DNA from: MGNI01 sp964353875
Lineage (GTDB): Bacteria; Chloroflexota; Anaerolineae; Anaerolineales; E44-bin32
Length of the DNA: 40,031 nt
Assembly (NCBI GenBank): GCA_964353875.1
Contig: CAYGXU010000017.1
Coordinates: 1-40,031, forward strand
Direction of reading: 5' to 3'
Position numbers and translations under genes: made by a program
The notes under the pieces: generated by a model
Database searches by the model: none
What the model was told of the DNA's origin: nothing
The model's input: only the letters and a program-made list of their open reading frames with translations
In this document: positions 15,737 through 22,844 of the stretch, piece after piece
Numbering within the stretch: the first letter of the stretch is position 1
How the letters are laid out: each line of letters starts with the position of its first letter

Positions 15737-16486
15737 TCAAGCGCGTGCCACTGTCAGACCATATACTCTTCTTACACCAGCGTTTTGCAATGCCTCGCTA
15801 CAAGCCAGAAGTGTCGCGCCGGTTGTGAGCAGATCATCCACCAAGAATATTTCATGTCCCTCTACTTCCCTGGGATCAGCTCGAAAAGCTCCTTGTACGT
15901 TGAGACGGCGAGCGATTTGATCCAATCCCACTTGAGAGCGGGTTTCCCGGATACGAACTAAGCTACTCTTTCCCCACTCCAAGCCAAGATGTTTCGCCAA
16001 CCCCTCCGCAATCAAGTCAGCTTGATTGTACCCCCGTTGCCTCATCCGCTTTTTCCCAAGCGGGACTGAGAGGACCTTCGATCCCTCCCATCCCTCTTTT
16101 TGAATGATTCCTGCCAACCACTGACCCATTAAATCCGCCACTCTCCGATTAGGTCGATATTTCAGGTGAAGCAGGGCTCTAAGAAGTGGCCCATCATACC
16201 ATGCATACGAACGGACCAATAGGATCATGGGAAATGAAGCGCACAGATGCCGATCGTGATTTCGATCGAACAAAGGCAATCCACAGCGATTACATAACGG
16301 CCTGATAATCGTATTAACCGCTCGTTGACAGCCTGCACACCAATCCGTGCCCGGTTGCCCACAACCGACACATCTGGGAGGAAATACTAAATCCAGCCCG
16401 GAACCAATCCATTTTCCAAGCACTGAATAAAAGGGTTGATCATTGGGTTTTTTCACACCCTCCCCCTTAACCCTTTGCACCGTCAT
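15737..16486 (-). CDS. comF: ComF family protein (competence-type phosphoribosyltransferase)
   Basis: Double-zinc-ribbon plus phosphoribosyltransferase-fold protein, in competent bacteria needed for handling incoming single-stranded DNA. Zinc ligands: CVGC then CAGC, and CNRCG. The PRTase core carries the PRPP-loop motif EIFLVDDLLTTGATL near the C-terminus, with RGYNQADLIAEGLA and RSQVGLDQIARRLNVQGAF before it, all typical of ComF. I chose ATG 16486 (249 residues); the frame opens at TTG 16516, which would overlap tadC by 20 nt. Neither has a clear ribosome site. The start lies 10 nt after the tadC stop, so it is almost certainly co-transcribed with the Tad genes. Confidence 0.93.
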   Translation of the reverse strand: MTVQRVKGEGVKKPNDQPFYSVLGKWIGSGLDLVFPPRCVGCGQPGTDWCAGCQRAVNTIIRPLCNRCGLPLFDRNHDRHLCASFPMILLVRSYAWYDGPLLRALLHLKYRPNRRVADLMGQWLAGIIQKEGWEGSKVLSVPLGKKRMRQRGYNQADLIAEGLAKHLGLEWGKSSLVRIRETRSQVGLDQIARRLNVQGAFRADPREVEGHEIFLVDDLLTTGATLLACSEALQNAGVRRVYGLTVARA

Positions 16487-16496
16487 TTTCGAAATT

Positions 16497-17444
16497 CTAT
16501 CTGAACATCGCTCCAAGCGGAGACTGGAGTAGCAGCATCCCAGCTGGCCCCAGCAAGATGATCAAGAGCGAGGGGAAGATCAGAAGGCCAATGGGGAAGA
16601 CCATCTTGATTGGAGCACGATGCGCTTCTTCCTCAGCCATCTGGCGCCGCCGGACACGCATCTGGTCAGATTGGATACGAAGCACCTTGGCCATACTGAC
16701 GCCTAACTGTTCTGATTGGATTACCGCCGCGACGAAACTTGTCATCTCAGCAACATCCAGACGTTCTGACATGTCGCGCAAGGCTTCGCGTCGTAACTTC
16801 CCTAACCGAATCTCTTGTATCACCCGTCCAAGTTCGAGGGCCAAGTCGTTATCCCACTTCTCATGAACTTTTGCCATCGCTGCGTCGAAACCGAGACCCG
16901 CTTCCACACAGATCGTAAGCAGATCCAAAGCATCTGGCATCGCTCGAAAGACGCCCTTCTGTCGAGCCTTTATTCGACCTCTGATCCACAGATCTGGGTA
17001 AAAAAAACCAATGAGAGCAAATATGGCAGTAAATCCCAATCCCTGAATCATGTCACGCTTGCCGATTACATGGATAAAAAGGATCAAACCACCAAAAATA
17101 ACCGCGAGAACAAAACGTAATGACAGGAAAAACGCCGGATCCATTTGCATCGGATTACCCGCTGTTTCCAACTTCTTACGGGTACTTTCAAGAGTCGCTT
17201 GAGGTGTGAAACGGGAAACAAGCTTCCCCACACGATTGAAGAATGGGAGAATGATCCTTTCATAGAAACCCAGTGATAATTCAATCTCTTCCAGAGAAAT
17301 CGGTTCATCACGAACCACATACTCAGCTAGCCGATCCTTAATCGGATCTATTGCTTGTGGTGCTCGGATCCCCGCCACTACTAACATAATAATAATGATT
17401 ACGACCGCAACACCAGCAAGGATAATGATTATTGGAGATGCCAT
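16497..17444 (-). CDS. tadC: Tad pilus inner-membrane platform protein TadC
   Basis: Type II secretion F-domain protein that, with TadB, forms the inner-membrane platform on which CpaF extrudes Flp pilin. It has an N-terminal helix (IIIILAGVAVVIIIIMLVV), a cytoplasmic stretch, two further helices near residues 105-150, the T2SF domain (MPDALDLLTICVEAGLGFDAA, then EIRLGKLRREALRDMSERL and the SEQLGVSM motif) and a C-terminal hydrophobic hairpin ending LLGPAGMLLLQSPLGAMFR. Length of about 315 is usual. GGAG is 8 nt before ATG 17444; a GTG at 17447 is an adjacent alternative. It is 86 nt after tadB, the only long gap between tad genes. Confidence 0.93.
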   Translation of the reverse strand: MASPIIIILAGVAVVIIIIMLVVAGIRAPQAIDPIKDRLAEYVVRDEPISLEEIELSLGFYERIILPFFNRVGKLVSRFTPQATLESTRKKLETAGNPMQMDPAFFLSLRFVLAVIFGGLILFIHVIGKRDMIQGLGFTAIFALIGFFYPDLWIRGRIKARQKGVFRAMPDALDLLTICVEAGLGFDAAMAKVHEKWDNDLALELGRVIQEIRLGKLRREALRDMSERLDVAEMTSFVAAVIQSEQLGVSMAKVLRIQSDQMRVRRRQMAEEEAHRAPIKMVFPIGLLIFPSLLIILLGPAGMLLLQSPLGAMFR

Positions 17445-17475
17445 CACTTATACTCCAGTTATATTATCTAAGACC

Positions 17476-17520
17476 GGGAATGGTAGTCACCCTCATTCCC
17501 ATTCTTGTTGAATACCATTC
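17476..17520 (-). repeat. overlapping, mutually exclusive inverted repeats between tadB and tadC
   Basis: GGGAATG (17476-17482) can pair with CATTCCC (17494-17500; 7 bp, 11-nt loop), while GAATGGTA (17478-17485) can pair with TACCATTC (17513-17520; 8 bp, 27-nt loop). Both use the same left arm, so only one can form at a time. They occupy most of the 86-nt gap ahead of tadC in the minus-strand transcript. No T run follows, so an RNA switch or processing site is more likely than a terminator. Confidence 0.5.
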
Positions 17521-17533
17521 AAGATGACCGACT

Positions 17534-18511
17534 TTATATATCAATCTTGACAATTTTCTGCACAATCGCAAAACCTAAAACAACCATAAGACCAGCTATT
17601 GATATCATCGGAATACCACAATTCCTTGTTTCGGGGTTGAAGAATTGCATGAAATACGGCCGGTTTACTAAATAGAGTAAAAGCATGAGTGTAACGGGTA
17701 ATGCGGAGATCACCCAGGCTGTCGCACGCCCTTGAGCGGTTAACGCTGAAATTTCTCCTTTAATGCGAACACGCTCTCGGATGGTATAGGAGATGACATC
17801 CAGGATCTCTGCCAAATTACCACCCACTTCTCGCTGAACATTGATGGCCGTGATCACCAGGTCTAGATCATCACTATCAATACGTCGGATCAAATGCTCA
17901 AGCGCAATTTCCATGGCAATACCCAATTGCATTTCCTGCACGACACGTCGGAATTCATCCGAGATGGGTGTGGGCAACTCTCGGCTTACCGCCTCCATCG
18001 CCTGTAAAGTGGAGTAACCCGCGCGGAGACCATTCACCATCAGGTTGAGCAAGTCGCCTAATTGGTTATTAAACAATTTCAAGCGCTTGCTTTGAGCTCT
18101 GTTCACATATATCGGCGGAGCAAAGATCCCGGCAATACCGGCCAGAAAAGCGAAGCCCAGTGAATGCGAAATGATATACCCGATGATGAAAAAAACAGCC
18201 GAGACTCCAATGACGAGGACAATATATTCACCCGGACGGAATTTGAGATCTGCCTGTGCTAGATGTCGGGAAAGCTTCTCAAAAAAGTCTGATCCTTCGC
18301 CCAGTTTGTTAATATAATCTGCGACCGCGCTCTTCTCCAGAGCTTTCCTGCTATCCTTAACCGTAGGTGTTCCGATAAATCCGCCTACTTCTGAATATCG
18401 GCCTAGACGTTCCTCAACTGCAGTAGGAGCCCGACTGAGGATGATCCCAATAAAAAGCAGGAGAATACCAGCCCCGCCTAATATATAAAGAAAAAGTGTA
18501 GGATTAGCCAT
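17534..18511 (-). CDS. tadB: Tad pilus inner-membrane platform protein TadB
   Basis: Type II secretion F-domain protein, partner of TadC in the Flp pilus platform. The 325 residues begin with a membrane helix (FLYILGGAGILLLFIGIIL); a central pair of helices lies near residues 95-135, and the T2SF domain includes NQLGDLLNLMVNGLRAGYSTLQAM, then VVQEMQLGIAMEIALEHL and the conserved NVQREVGGNLAEIL. It ends in two helices. Its ATG lies only 3 nt after the cpaF stop. The order cpaF-tadB-tadC is the standard tad arrangement. Confidence 0.94.
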   Translation of the reverse strand: MANPTLFLYILGGAGILLLFIGIILSRAPTAVEERLGRYSEVGGFIGTPTVKDSRKALEKSAVADYINKLGEGSDFFEKLSRHLAQADLKFRPGEYIVLVIGVSAVFFIIGYIISHSLGFAFLAGIAGIFAPPIYVNRAQSKRLKLFNNQLGDLLNLMVNGLRAGYSTLQAMEAVSRELPTPISDEFRRVVQEMQLGIAMEIALEHLIRRIDSDDLDLVITAINVQREVGGNLAEILDVISYTIRERVRIKGEISALTAQGRATAWVISALPVTLMLLLYLVNRPYFMQFFNPETRNCGIPMISIAGLMVVLGFAIVQKIVKIDI

Positions 18512-18514
18512 AGG

Positions 18515-19921
18515 CTAATACCGAATCCTTTCGCCAACACCGAAAATGGATGCTGGGAGATGAATCCCCGATGCTTCGATCTTGTCCATGAATTTGGGAC
18601 GCAGGCCTGTTGGACGGAGTCTTCCGATTATTTTTCCATTCTCTAAGCCGGTTTGTTCGAAAATGTAGATGTCTGTCATTGTAATGACATCCCCTTCCAT
18701 ACCTTGAATCTCAGAGACATGGGTGACTTTACGCGTCCCATCCCGCATGCGTTCAAGGTGAACCACTAACTCCAAAGCTGAAGATACCTGCTCCCGAATC
18801 GCTCGAATGGGTAAATCCATCCCTGCCATGAGGGTCATGGTTTCGATGCGCGCCAGAGTATCGCGAGGGCTATTCGAGTGCGCTGTGGTCATCGATCCTT
18901 CATGACCGGTGTTCATCGCTTGAAGCATGTCCAGAGATTCCGATGCGCGAATCTCACCTACGATAATGCGATCAGGGCGCATGCGGAGGGAGTTGACCAC
19001 TAAATTTTGAATGGTAACCTCACCGCGCCCCTCGATATTAGGTGGACGGGATTCCAATGTAACCACATGTTCCTGCCGTAATTGAAGCTCTGCTGCATTT
19101 TCTATGGTCACAATCCGCTCATCGGGTGGGATGTACTGGGAGAGGACGTTCAGCAAGGTGGTCTTACCTGAACCAGTACCGCCTGAGATGACAGCATTAA
19201 TCCTAGAAATGACACATGCTTTCAGAAACTCAACGACCTCCGCAGTGATGGTCCCACACTCTATCAGTTGTTCAACCGTGATCGGATTACGAGCGAATTT
19301 TCGGATCGTCAGTACCGGACCCACAAGGGAAATAGGAGGGATGATCGCGTTGACACGAGAGCCATCTGGAAGTCGAGCGTCAACATAGGGACTGGACTCA
19401 TCGATACGACGTCCGAGTGGCGCAACGATACGGTCGATAATGCGCATTAAGTGGTCATCGTTCTCAAAAGTTACGGTTTGGCGAAAGATCTTGCCACCAC
19501 GCTCGATAAAGATATTCTTTGCGCCATTGACCATGATTTCCGTAATCGTCTCGTCATGTAGAAGTGGCTCAAGCGGTCCTAATCCAAGGATCTCCGCCAC
19601 GATCTGCTCAAACAATCGCCGTCGTTCCGGTCTTGACAGAACGATACGTTCTTCCGCCAGGATATTTTCGAATAACTCTTCGATTGTTCTTCGAACCTCA
19701 GCAGTTTGACTGATGTCCATGGATGGGTCCAGCTCAGATAAAAGCTTGTTCTGGACTCTGGTTTTCAAATCAAAGTAAGTGTCCCTTTGGACTGCGCCAG
19801 GCGGGGCAACTTTTCGTGTGTTGATGCTGCTGAGCCGAGTTGTCCCTCCCTCTGCCGGACTTTGCTGAGGGGCCTGGTTTTGCTGCGTTTGCCCCTGTTC
19901 AATTCGTTTCAGAAGTGACAT
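18515..19921 (-). CDS. cpaF: Tad pilus assembly ATPase CpaF/TadA
   Basis: Hexameric secretion ATPase (VirB11/GspE superfamily) that powers Flp pilus extrusion. After a Gln-rich N-terminal tail (QGQTQQNQAPQQSPAEGG), the N-terminal domain covers about residues 60-220. Walker A GGTGSGKT is at 247-254. The Asp/Glu box is RIIVGEIRASESLDML and the His box NTGHEGSMTTAHSNSP, both typical of CpaF. The length of 468 is usual. A strong GAGGAGGT ribosome site precedes the ATG. It follows cpaE by 41 nt in the same direction. Confidence 0.96.
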   Translation of the reverse strand: MSLLKRIEQGQTQQNQAPQQSPAEGGTTRLSSINTRKVAPPGAVQRDTYFDLKTRVQNKLLSELDPSMDISQTAEVRRTIEELFENILAEERIVLSRPERRRLFEQIVAEILGLGPLEPLLHDETITEIMVNGAKNIFIERGGKIFRQTVTFENDDHLMRIIDRIVAPLGRRIDESSPYVDARLPDGSRVNAIIPPISLVGPVLTIRKFARNPITVEQLIECGTITAEVVEFLKACVISRINAVISGGTGSGKTTLLNVLSQYIPPDERIVTIENAAELQLRQEHVVTLESRPPNIEGRGEVTIQNLVVNSLRMRPDRIIVGEIRASESLDMLQAMNTGHEGSMTTAHSNSPRDTLARIETMTLMAGMDLPIRAIREQVSSALELVVHLERMRDGTRKVTHVSEIQGMEGDVITMTDIYIFEQTGLENGKIIGRLRPTGLRPKFMDKIEASGIHLPASIFGVGERIRY

Positions 19922-19962
19922 CGTCGGACCTCCTCATACCACCCCAAATAATTCCTTCCCAT

Positions 19963-21222
19963 TCATCGACTAAAAGCTCTCGACCTTTCTGTTTCCGCCA
20001 TCGCTTTTTCCTCAACAAGCTCTGCCATGAGCCGCTGTTTTATGGTTGCAAGCAAATCAAGTAGACTGCGCGCAATGGGACGGCTCTTATCGCCCATGAG
20101 CAATGGCACTCCTCGGTTAACGGAGTTTGCTACTGCTCTTTCATCCGGTGGAATCTCACATTCGACAGGATGCTTTAAATTTTCCGAAACCGCTTCGGGG
20201 GAAATCCCTGACCGTCGGTCTGACTTATTCAGCACAAAGAGAATATTTTCCCTCGGAAAATCAAGGATGCTTAACAAATCAAATAACAGGCGCGCATCCT
20301 TGATAGATGGGATATCCGTTGTGGCTACGGCCAAGAGAATATCGGTAAGGTCTAGAATAGCCAGGGTAGTATCATCAATAGCCGAACTCGTATCGACGAC
20401 GACATAAGCAAATCGCTGTTTGAGGTACTTAAGCACATTTTTAATCTGACCTGACTGTATCTCATCTGCCATTTCAGGCCGTGGAGGTGCTGCTAATACT
20501 CTCAGTCCGGTTTCATGCCGCATGAGGACTTCCTCGATGATATCTTCATCGATTTCCTCAGAACGTGAGGCAAGATCGACGAGACTATTTTTCGCCTGCA
20601 AGTTAAGGAAAACGGATACATCTCCAAATTGTAAATTCCCATCGACAAGCACAGTCGGGGTCTCGTTCGAATTTAATCCAAGCGCCATATTCGTCGCAAT
20701 GGTGGTGCAACCAACACCACCTTTCGGGCTATAAACAGTCAGCAACTTCCCCATCCGTCGTGGAGGTAATCGGATACCTTTCTCCACACCGATGGATGGC
20801 TCCCTTGTTTGAGAAATCTTTCTTCGTTGATCCTTTGCACGTTCCGAGACTAGCCGAATAGTGGAGATCAGTTCATCGCCTGAAGGTGGTTTTGCGATAA
20901 AATCCCTTGCTCCAGCCAGCATGGCTCGCCGCATATAATCCGGTTCACTCTGCACTGAGAGAATGACAATTTGAGCAAAAGGAACCTGCTCAAGCAATGC
21001 TTCTGTAGCTTTGATGCCATCCATATCTGGCATATTAATATCCATTAAGACGACATCCGGCTGCGTGTCAACAGCGATTTGTAAAGCTTCCTCTCCTGAG
21101 CGCGCAGCACCGACAACAACAATGTCGGGTTCGAATTGCAGCAATTTGCGGATATTCTCTCTTGTCTCCGCGATGTCATCAACGATCATCAAGCGGATCT
21201 TATCTTCCTGCCGCTCAGCCAT
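19963..21222 (-). CDS. cpaE: CpaE/TadZ-type pilus ATPase with an intact receiver domain
   Basis: ParA/MinD-superfamily ATPase that positions Tad pilus machinery. It has two domains. Residues 8-130 are a CheY-like receiver with the acidic pair D15-D16, phospho-acceptor D61 in VVLMDINMPDMDG, and the switch Lys in ARDFIAKPPSG, so it looks able to be phosphorylated; in Caulobacter CpaE the corresponding N-terminal domain is degenerate. Residues about 160-400 are the deviant Walker A ATPase (SPKGGVGCTTIATNMAL, Lys167; then VLVDGNLQFGDVSVFLNL). Here the Walker loop has Cys before TT, as in other CpaE proteins. GGAGGT lies 14 nt before the ATG, rather far. It is between cpaB and cpaF. Confidence 0.93.
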   Translation of the reverse strand: MAERQEDKIRLMIVDDIAETRENIRKLLQFEPDIVVVGAARSGEEALQIAVDTQPDVVLMDINMPDMDGIKATEALLEQVPFAQIVILSVQSEPDYMRRAMLAGARDFIAKPPSGDELISTIRLVSERAKDQRRKISQTREPSIGVEKGIRLPPRRMGKLLTVYSPKGGVGCTTIATNMALGLNSNETPTVLVDGNLQFGDVSVFLNLQAKNSLVDLASRSEEIDEDIIEEVLMRHETGLRVLAAPPRPEMADEIQSGQIKNVLKYLKQRFAYVVVDTSSAIDDTTLAILDLTDILLAVATTDIPSIKDARLLFDLLSILDFPRENILFVLNKSDRRSGISPEAVSENLKHPVECEIPPDERAVANSVNRGVPLLMGDKSRPIARSLLDLLATIKQRLMAELVEEKAMAETERSRAFSR

Positions 21223-21251
21223 ATAGAATTTCGATTACCTCCAACAACAGT

Positions 21252-22343
21252 CTATGGTGCAGGGACGACTCCTTCATTTGGCAGAACCGGCTTTATGATA
21301 TCATCTCGACGGGGCTGCAAACTATAAGGCAATTTGGTTGGCACAGAGATACCATAGTTTATGAATAAGTATTCCAATGTCACACTGCTTGTTTCTGCTA
21401 CAGTTACATCATTGGGCGATCGCAAGGTCAGAACGATGTCTAGCCCCGCTTTCACTGCGTAATTCAATGCAAGTGCCTCTTGAGGCCTGACAATCAGCGT
21501 GATGATGTCGGGTATAACTTGAACAGGGATCTGTTCAACTTGCTGCTCTTCTCCTGTAGTTGGCTCCTGCACGACCGGGGTAACGACTGTATCCTCCAAT
21601 GGATAAGTACCCACATGTAGTACTCTCGCCATCTGAACGATTCTCTGTGTTACCAGACGAGGGCGCTGTATTTCAGAAGGTCTGACATAGAGCAACTCGG
21701 CGGTGGAGCTATCAGTCTCAACGCGTCCGATGGGTCTTGGTTCAGACGATGTACATCCCGTTTCAGTAATGTTATCGCAGACTAATCCAGTGATGGGACC
21801 CTCCGGTCCTACCAAGACTGATGAGATGTTGGGAAGGATAGTTTGGAAACCTTGATCGACATCGACGACCATCAATGAGACAAGCACATCCACCTGATCA
21901 CCATCTTGGACTGCGAGAGCGACGCCAGATAACCTTGACATAGGGATCGCAATGGCGGTAAATCCTGCTTCAATCGCTAAGGCAGCTGTCGATCCGGTCT
22001 CAAGCAACTGCCCTGCCTCTAGAGTAACCATGCTCAATGTAAGCGGCATGCCACGCGCAATCTCCGTACGGGCATAATGATTGATCACTTGCCCGACATC
22101 GGTAACCATGGTCTCAACCACCATATCCTCTGGGAAACGCGCTGAATAGAGTGCGTCTCCTTGAATCAATGCTCCCCTGGGGATGTCTTGTGCAGCAAGG
22201 ATCACCGTGGCTTCTCGCACGATGGGTGTTCCCTCCGGCGTCGGAGTAGGTTCTCCACCAATACCCCCAAGCAATAGAAATACGACAGCAGCGCCAAAGA
22301 TCAAGAGCAACGCTAACAAGATAAATACACGGCCGCGACGCAT
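21252..22343 (-). CDS. cpaB: Flp pilus assembly protein CpaB/RcpC
   Basis: Periplasmic, membrane-anchored protein associated with the outer part of the Tad apparatus. A single N-terminal helix (VFILLALLLIFGAAVVFLLL, residues 6-25) is followed by a Pro/Thr linker and an SAF domain (VILAAQDIPRGALIQGDALY), then the RcpC/CpaB domain (GFTAIAIPMSRLSGVALAV, QDGDQVDVLVSL) and the closing IITLIVRPQEALALNYA. The 363 residues exceed the common 270-300 because of an inserted loop near residues 180-260. AAGGAGGT is 4 nt from the ATG. It has its own promoter at 22394-22421. Its 198-nt leader region after flp contains a strong hairpin. Confidence 0.93.
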   Translation of the reverse strand: MRRGRVFILLALLLIFGAAVVFLLLGGIGGEPTPTPEGTPIVREATVILAAQDIPRGALIQGDALYSARFPEDMVVETMVTDVGQVINHYARTEIARGMPLTLSMVTLEAGQLLETGSTAALAIEAGFTAIAIPMSRLSGVALAVQDGDQVDVLVSLMVVDVDQGFQTILPNISSVLVGPEGPITGLVCDNITETGCTSSEPRPIGRVETDSSTAELLYVRPSEIQRPRLVTQRIVQMARVLHVGTYPLEDTVVTPVVQEPTTGEEQQVEQIPVQVIPDIITLIVRPQEALALNYAVKAGLDIVLTLRSPNDVTVAETSSVTLEYLFINYGISVPTKLPYSLQPRRDDIIKPVLPNEGVVPAP

Positions 22344-22393
22344 AATACCTCCTTGTCGGACCAGAATCCTTAAATTTCCCTGCCACTGTGGCT

Positions 22394-22421
22394 ATGATAC
22401 CGTTTCCCAACGCAAAGTCAA
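22394..22421 (-). promoter_or_regulatory. sigma70-type promoter of cpaB and downstream tad genes
   Basis: On the minus strand TTGACT (22421-22416) and TATCAT (22399-22394) are 16 bp apart, each matching consensus 5/6. Initiation would fall near 22387, about 44 nt before the cpaB start. The start region coincides with an 11-bp palindrome GCCACTGTGGC (22382-22392). The element implies that the pilus machinery can be transcribed apart from flp. Confidence 0.65.
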
Positions 22422-22467
22422 GTGGTCCTCATAGGTCACAGAGCAAGGTTAACATTCTTTTTACGCA

Positions 22468-22494
22468 TGGAGCCCTATCGATGATAGGGCTCCA
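22468..22494 (-). repeat. perfect 12-bp hairpin downstream of flp
   Basis: TGGAGCCCTATC (22468-22479) and GATAGGGCTCCA (22483-22494) with a 3-nt loop form a very stable hairpin 47 nt after the flp stop. No T run follows on the minus strand, so it is not a textbook terminator. Its place between an abundantly needed pilin and its machinery suits an mRNA 3'-end stabiliser or a factor-dependent stop. Confidence 0.7.
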
Positions 22495-22541
22495 AGGTAT
22501 TGTACCGAGAAATACCCTAATTTGGCATATCTCACGGCCAA

Positions 22542-22691
22542 TCAGATACTGCTTACGATGGCGCTGAAGACATTTCCGATCGCAGGCCCGAGTAACGCCA
22601 ATATGACAATTACAACGACAGCGACTAAAACAAGGATTAACGCGTACTCGACAAGCCCTTGACCTTTTTCTTTTGGCGCGTATAGCATCAT
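22542..22691 (-). CDS. flp: Flp-type pilin
   Basis: Major pilin subunit of the Tad pilus, 49 residues. The sequence starts MMLYAPKEKGQGLVEYALIL and continues as a hydrophobic helix to GPAIGNVFSAIVSSI. The short basic leader, the E-Y pair after the processing site (QGLVEYAL; cleavage expected after the Gly before L or one Gly earlier) and the Val/Ile-rich helix are diagnostic for the family. AGGAGGT (22695-22701) is a strong ribosome site. Two adjacent ATGs (22691 and 22688) are possible. It has its own promoter with a palindrome and is followed by a strong hairpin. The cognate prepilin peptidase is not in the window. Confidence 0.95.
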   Translation of the reverse strand: MMLYAPKEKGQGLVEYALILVLVAVVVIVILALLGPAIGNVFSAIVSSI

Positions 22692-22744
22692 TTCTACCTC
22701 CTTTCATCAGAATTTGCCCATCGAAATGAGGCATTGATACATCC

Positions 22745-22773
22745 AGTATAGGAGCAAGCTCCTATTATGGCAA
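22745..22773 (-). promoter_or_regulatory. strong sigma70-type promoter of flp
   Basis: On the minus strand TTGCCA (22773-22768) and TATACT (22750-22745) are exactly 17 bp apart, each 5/6 to consensus. Predicted initiation is near 22738, giving a leader of about 47 nt before the flp ATG. It lies in the 153-bp gap after the histidine kinase stop. Confidence 0.75.
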
Positions 22774-22778
22774 TAGGA
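22748..22778. promoter_or_regulatory. operator-like palindrome with a third half-site over the flp promoter
   Basis: ATAGGAGC-AA-GCTCCTAT (22748-22765) is a perfect 18-bp palindrome filling the spacer and touching the -10. A third ATAGGA lies at 22773-22778 at the -35, so half-sites occur at 22748, 22760 (inverted) and 22773. A dimeric regulator bound here would block RNA polymerase. The neighbouring LuxR-type regulator is a candidate, but nothing in the sequence proves it. Confidence 0.6.
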
Positions 22779-22844
22779 CTTAATTCCGATTGATTAATGA
22801 TTTATTTTTTCTCTTGATTTGGACAAAACCATTGAAAAAGACGA

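Noticed and set aside
16487..16516. TTG 16516 as the comF start
   Set aside because: It would overlap tadC by 20 nt and adds residues not typical of ComF; ATG 16486 is preferred.
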